Positions 59,401 through 64,000 of a DNA stretch of 64,000 nucleotides are shown piece after piece. The stretch lies in the NCBI RefSeq assembly GCF_003668995.1, contig NZ_CP033068.1, forward strand, positions 2,356,001-2,420,000, written 5' to 3'. Below the pieces are notes generated by a model. That model saw only the letters and a program-made list of their open reading frames with translations, was not told the DNA's origin and made no database searches. The DNA is from Flavobacterium sp. 140616W15. Lineage in GTDB: Bacteria; Bacteroidota; Bacteroidia; Flavobacteriales; Flavobacteriaceae. Position 1 is the first letter of the stretch. Each line of letters begins with the position of its first letter. Both the position numbers and the translations under genes were made by a program.

Positions 59401-61338
59401 TTAATAATCAAAACGTTTAAAAGCTTCGATTGCTTCGTATTCTGCAAGACCTAAATCATCGTATAAAATCGCTGTGTTTTTGTTACGATCTTCAGCTCTA
59501 ACCCAAAATTCTCTTGAGTCATTACCTTGAAACATCACTCTGTCTTTTTGAGATTGGTGATATAAAATAGCATGACGTTTTAATAATACTTCAGATGGAC
59601 TTAACGGTACAGCCATGTCTATTTCATGAATATCCCATTCGTGCCAAGCACCTCGGTATAACCATAGCCAGCAATCATCCATATAAGGTTGTGGTTTTAG
59701 TTCCTTCATTGCAGCAAAAATGGCATTCAAACATACCTCATGCGTTCCATGCGGATCTGCTAAATCTCCTGCTGCAAATACCTGATGTGGTTTTATTTGG
59801 TCGATAATGTCTTTTACAATAGCAATATCTTCAAGACCTAACGGATTTTTCTTAATTTGTCCTGTCTCATAAAACGGTAGATCCAGGAAATGAGTATTTT
59901 CATCTTTTAACCCAATATATCTCGTAGCGGCATACGATTCTCTTCGGCGGATAAGTCCTTTTAACTTTCTTACTTCCAAGGAATCAATTTGATTTTCTGA
60001 CTTGTTATTTAGAAAATCAATCACCGATTTGAAATTTATTTTTGTGTCTGAATCAGCAAAAAAATCATTACTTACCTCAGCAAACTTTAACGCCTCATCA
60101 TCAGTAACGGCAATATTTCCAGAGGTTTGATATACAACATGCACATCATGCCCTTGTTTTATTAATTTTGAGAATGTTCCTCCCATTGAGATAACATCAT
60201 CATCTGGATGGGGACTAAAAAGGATAATTCTTTTCTTAGCTGGATTAGCTCTCTCTGGACGATGTGAATCATCAGTATTGGGCTTACCTCCTGGCCATCC
60301 TGTAATCGTATGTTGTAATACGTTGAACATATTAATGTTCAAATCGTAAGCAGAACCTTCTTGAGCCAATAAATCGGACATTCCGTTATTATTGTAATCT
60401 CTGTCGGTTAATTTTAAAATAGATTGTTTTGTTTTTTGACACAACCAAACAATCGCTTTACTTTTTAATTCCTGATTCCAAATACACTCACCAACTAACC
60501 ATGGCGTTTTAAAACGAGTTAGTTCAGATGCAGCTGATTGGTCTAAAACAAAAGTTGCATTACCATGATTTTGCAAAAATGTTGCTGGAACTTCAGAGCT
60601 AATATCACCTTGAATGGTTCTCTTGATAATATCGGCTTTGTTTTGTCCCCAAGCCATAAGTACTATTCTTTTGGATCTGAGAATTGTAGATACTCCCATT
60701 GTAATGGCCCTTTTTGGCACATTATCAATCCCGTTAAAATCGGAAGAAGCATCTACTCTCGTGATATGATCCAAAGTAATAATACGTGTTCCTGAATTTA
60801 TATGCGATCCCGGCTCGTTAAATCCTACGTGCCCTGTACGGCCAATTCCTAATAATTGAAAATCTAGTCCTCCAGCATTCTTAATGTTCATTTCATAATC
60901 AATACAATATTGATTCAATTCATCAATCGAAACAGTACCATCTGGAATATTTACATTCTCTGGTTTGATATCGATATGATTAAACAAATGTTGATGCATG
61001 AAATGGTGGTAGCTCTGATTATTTTCTTTAGTCATCGGATAATATTCATCCAAATTAAAAGTGATAACATTGCTAAAACTCAATCCTTCTTCATTGTGCA
61101 TTCTAACTAATTCTTCATATACCTTTATAGGTGAAGAACCTGTGGCTAAACCTAGTACACAAGATTTGTTCTTTTCTTGCTTTGATCTAATTAATTGAGC
61201 AATTTCCTGCGCAACAATTATCGATGCTTCGGTAGAATTCTTGAAGATTTCGTTGTGGATTTTTTCAAATCGTGTCTCTTCAAATTTACCAGCACTTTTA
61301 TAGCTAATGTCTGGTTTAATTTCTATAGCACTTCTCAT
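59401..61338 (-). CDS. nagB: Glucosamine-6-phosphate deaminase fused to a PIG-L/LmbE-like deacetylase domain
   Basis: 645 residues, far longer than the 260-odd of stand-alone NagB. The N-terminal domain (about 20-290) has LGLATGSSPIKVYEELV, NLDEYYPM and LLGIGRTGHVGFNEPGS, diagnostic of NagB. The C-terminal domain (about 365-645) opens with LFSPHPDDDVISMGGTF, the PIG-L/LmbE zinc site P-H-P-D-D, with AAGDLADPHGTHE later supplying a third metal ligand. NagB converts GlcN-6-P to fructose-6-P and ammonia. PIG-L domains deacetylate GlcNAc groups, so the fusion could do both steps; that is inference. It is cytoplasmic, between susD and the GH20 gene. Confidence 0.92.
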   Translation of the reverse strand: MRSAIEIKPDISYKSAGKFEETRFEKIHNEIFKNSTEASIIVAQEIAQLIRSKQEKNKSCVLGLATGSSPIKVYEELVRMHNEEGLSFSNVITFNLDEYYPMTKENNQSYHHFMHQHLFNHIDIKPENVNIPDGTVSIDELNQYCIDYEMNIKNAGGLDFQLLGIGRTGHVGFNEPGSHINSGTRIITLDHITRVDASSDFNGIDNVPKRAITMGVSTILRSKRIVLMAWGQNKADIIKRTIQGDISSEVPATFLQNHGNATFVLDQSAASELTRFKTPWLVGECIWNQELKSKAIVWLCQKTKQSILKLTDRDYNNNGMSDLLAQEGSAYDLNINMFNVLQHTITGWPGGKPNTDDSHRPERANPAKKRIILFSPHPDDDVISMGGTFSKLIKQGHDVHVVYQTSGNIAVTDDEALKFAEVSNDFFADSDTKINFKSVIDFLNNKSENQIDSLEVRKLKGLIRRRESYAATRYIGLKDENTHFLDLPFYETGQIKKNPLGLEDIAIVKDIIDQIKPHQVFAAGDLADPHGTHEVCLNAIFAAMKELKPQPYMDDCWLWLYRGAWHEWDIHEIDMAVPLSPSEVLLKRHAILYHQSQKDRVMFQGNDSREFWVRAEDRNKNTAILYDDLGLAEYEAIEAFKRFDY

Positions 61339-61448
61339 TTTTTATTTATTATAATATTTATTATAAAGACATGCGCGTTTAAAAGAGGCATAAGTAATTT
61401 ACATTACTTATGCCACTTACATTCTTTCTTAAAAATTTGTTTTTTTTA

Positions 61449-63016
61449 TTAGAAATTAGGACCTGTAGTATCCCACCAAAGTCTAGTTGCTCCGTTATCT
61501 GGACCACCAAGTGCCGCAACTCCAGATGCAACACCTTTAGGATTGGTTGCAGCTTCTGCTTGAGAAAAAGGTAATCTTCGAACTCCTAACTCAGTGCTAA
61601 TTAAACCACCACTTCTGTTATTTGTAATTCTGAATAATTTAGGATATCCAGTTCTTCTAAATTCAGACCAAGCTTCTTGCCCATCAGGATAAGTAGCAAT
61701 CCATTTTTGAGTGATAATTTTTTCAAGATTAATTTCTTTAGAAGCTCCCCAAGCAACTGTAACTTTACTTACTGCAACTGCATTATTTGCAGGATTAAGT
61801 GGATCTACATAATCTTTAGCAACTTTAACATTGTCTGTAATGTAAGTTGCAGCACCTTCAGCTCCATTTTGCTCAAAGAAGCTTTTATACCAGACTCATA
61901 TAAATCTTTTGCATTACCATTCATATTCCATCCTCTCAAGGCACCCTCGGCTCTTAAGAAATATACTTCAGCAGTTGACATCCAAGTAACTTCACCTGTT
62001 CTGGTTCTTGGACCAGTTTGTGAAAATTTAGCATATGTAGATGGAGTTGGATAAAGAATCCCCGTTCTAACTCCTTTATATTCTCCAGGAGAAACCTTAG
62101 ATGTTTCCCAATATTTAGCTATACGTGGATCTCCGTATCCTCCTAAGATAGACTCCATATCTGCACCCATAAACAAACCTCCCCAAGCATGACTCATTTG
62201 TTCTATCACATTAAGATCTAATGGAGATTTAATTTTCATTACATCCTTATTCGTCGTAAAAACACCAGTGGCATGATTAATTGCTTTTTCTGCTTCTGCC
62301 TTACCTAAGATTGGATCTACCTTAGAAATACGCATCGCTAATCTTAAACGCAATGAATTAGCATATTTAACCCATTGAGAATAACTCCCTCCACATGAAG
62401 ACAAATCTGTCTGAGTAAACTTTGAAACCTCATTAGCATTAGCTCTTGTTGTCAACTCTTTTACTGCAAAATCTAAATCCTTAAACATTTGTTTATAGAT
62501 ATCTTGCTGAGAATCATAAATTGCTGCACCATCACCTCCAAATTTAGAATAAACAGCAGGACCATACATGTCTGTTATTCTTTGCATAGTAGCAACTTTC
62601 ACAATAAGTGACCAAGCATAAAACTGATCGTATTTTCCTTTTGCTCTTTGTTCTACTTTATAAAGATTTGCAATAATGCTTACATAAGCATCATCCCATG
62701 CATATGAATTCCATGAATCTCTCAAAGAATAACTATGATTATTATTGCCATCAAAATCATTTGGAGTAGTCATATATCCAGACCATCCATCTGCTTCTAA
62801 ACTTTGTTGTAACTGATATTGCCATGTAATATCAGAAATATATAGCCTAGTAAATGCAGGTTTAATTAACCCTTTTATATTATTAAAGTTTTGTTCTAAA
62901 TCCACTGTAGTTGCACCTACTGGATTTTGATTTAATTCCTCAAAATTATCTGTACAACTAACAGCTGCAAGTAAAGAGAAACATATTGCTGACTTTTTTA
63001 TTAAATTTAATGTCAT
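61449..63016 (-). CDS. SusD/RagB-family surface lipoprotein (apparent frameshift)
   Basis: Repaired length about 522 residues. Lipoprotein signal with Cys21 (SLLAAVSC) followed by TDNFEELNQNP. SusD features include WQYQLQQSLEADGW, the TPR-like helices and RITDMYGPAVYSKFGGDG. A SusD-typical C-terminal region follows, but the frame breaks at the A3 run 61875-61877 and ends in a nonsense tail. One extra base gives FEQNGAEGAATYITDNVKV, ITQKWIATYPDGQEAW, FRRTGYPKL and a stop at 61449. It binds chitin oligosaccharides at the surface as the lid of SusC. It is 10 bases after the susC stop. Confidence 0.93.
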
Positions 63017-63026
63017 GATTGTAAGA

Positions 63027-64000
63027 TTAGAAAGTTAAGTTTAAATTAAGACCAATACTTCTTGTTGATGGCATTCCAAGAACATCAACACCTTGTAAAC
63101 CTTCTCCTGTACTTAAAGCTACATTTGGATCAAAAGGGGCATCTTTGTAAATAAAGAACAAGTTTCTTGCTATTAATGATATACTAGCCGATTGAACAAA
63201 TGGTAATGTTTTTTTGTTAAAAGTATATCCAACAGATATTTCTCTTACACTTACATTTGTAGCGTTATAAACATATTCTCCACTTACTCCATTTCTACCT
63301 GCAGTATTTGTATAATAAGCAAAAGCATCCATTGAAGTTACAGGAGTTCCATCACTAGCTCTTACACCATTAATTTGCTTTCCTCCAGCATTTCTAGCAT
63401 CTCCTGAAGCTTTTGAAACACCATTAAAATCATTCATTGCTTCGGTTAAACTTAGAACATCACCTCCAAAACGTCCATCAAGTAAGATATTAGCTGTAAA
63501 TGAACCAAACTTAAATGTATTTGACCAACTTAACATAAAGTCAGGATTTGCATTACCTACTTCTTCCCAACTTGTTCTTTGAATTGTTCCATCATTATTA
63601 ATCAATATTCTACCTTGAGCATCTTTTTTGAAATTAACTCCTTCAATTACTCCAAAAGGTCTTCCTTGAATTAATGAGTATCTATAAGAATTTGATCCTG
63701 GATCAGTAAGTACAATTCTTCCATTATTCGTTTCAGAAGGAATATCATTCACTTTACTCTTATTTTGTGAATAATTAATTCTAGTATCCCAACCAAATTT
63801 AGCACCTCTAATAATATCAGCATATAAAACAACCTCAAAACCTTTGTTTGAAATACTACCAGCATTAATTGCATAGTTTGCAAAACCATCAGGATTAGTA
63901 GGATCTGCTGGAACTTGAAGAAATTGATTTTTAGTATCCGAATTGTAGTAAGAAAGTTCAAATCCTAATCTGTTATTAAACATTCTCCACTCTGTACCAA
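63027..64000 (-). CDS. SusC-family TonB-dependent outer-membrane transporter (C-terminal part, cut by the window end)
   Basis: About 324 residues of the barrel are visible; the gene continues beyond base 64000. The frame is open to the edge ([17 protein letters not shown]), so a start at 63983 would be false. Typical SusC strands are seen: [43 protein letters not shown] and [15 protein letters not shown]. The [19 protein letters not shown] stretch and the terminal [11 protein letters not shown] with a final Phe complete the pattern. It imports oligosaccharides with energy from TonB, paired with SusD just downstream. Confidence 0.95.
   Translation of the reverse strand, partial: GTEWRMFNNRLGFELSYYNSDTKNQFLQVPADPTNPDGFANYAINAGSISNKGFEVVLYADIIRGAKFGWDTRINYSQNKSKVNDIPSETNNGRIVLTDPGSNSYRYSLIQGRPFGVIEGVNFKKDAQGRILINNDGTIQRTSWEEVGNANPDFMLSWSNTFKFGSFTANILLDGRFGGDVLSLTEAMNDFNGVSKASGDARNAGGKQINGVRASDGTPVTSMDAFAYYTNTAGRNGVSGEYVYNATNVSVREISVGYTFNKKTLPFVQSASISLIARNLFFIYKDAPFDPNVALSTGEGLQGVDVLGMPSTRSIGLNLNLTF

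Noticed and set aside
63984..64000. Start of the SusC gene at 63983
   Set aside because: The frame stays open to the window edge with barrel-like sequence (TEWR), so the Met is internal.

Overview
The window is AT-rich DNA from a Bacteroidota member, most likely a Flavobacterium close to F. johnsoniae. The evidence is the TAnnTTTG promoter elements, the type IX secretion sorting domains, the SusC/SusD pair, a PorP/SprF protein next to a SprB-like giant adhesin, and a chitin locus ordered as in F. johnsoniae. No tRNA, rRNA operon, CRISPR array or prophage was seen.

Layout. Bases 1-6236 hold an outer-membrane receptor coupled to a secreted alpha/beta hydrolase, a divergent HisKA/OmpR two-component pair, and panE. 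Bases 6475-6787 encode RNase P RNA (minus strand). Bases 6900-14000 are accessory: a one-chain nucleotidyltransferase-HEPN protein, two related small membrane proteins that look like immunity proteins, an orphan toxin-like gene cut by a complete IS3-family element, a TIMP-like secreted protein and a DUF4256 protein. dnaX (14247-15972) is broken at a nine-adenine run. Bases 16061-18928 carry a quinone reductase-like flavoprotein, a Rossmann oxidoreductase, a Crp-family regulator and a TMEM175-like channel. Bases 19091-22594 are a polyphosphate operon (sixA-ppk1-ppx).

Bases 23253-37101 are a type IX surface-adhesin cassette: a small secreted protein, a 3403-residue adhesin (von Willebrand A domain, 28 near-identical 88-90-residue repeats, type B sorting domain), a SprF-like outer-membrane protein and an OmpA-family protein. 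Then come a CAP-family lipoprotein, pdxH with an odd tandem repeat directly upstream, and pyrR-pyrB-(STAS-like)-rnz. An HNH-like zinc protein paired with a possible membrane protein (42462-43844) is the least explained gene pair. A T9SS phosphoesterase, a DUF418 membrane protein, a tiny lipoprotein, an ABC-F ATPase and a TlpA-like thioredoxin follow.

Bases 51977-64000 (minus strand) are a chitin utilisation locus: susC (cut by the window end), susD, a fused NagB/PIG-L enzyme, a GH20 hexosaminidase and a two-domain secreted GH18 chitinase. SusCD would import chito-oligosaccharides released by ChiA, GH20 would trim them to GlcNAc, and NagB would feed the sugar phosphate into glycolysis.

A caution applies to the whole window. 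Nine genes are each broken by one missing base in a homopolymer, and adding one base restores a full-length family member every time. I read these as sequence errors and give repaired gene limits. The dnaX break has the opposite sign and may be real.
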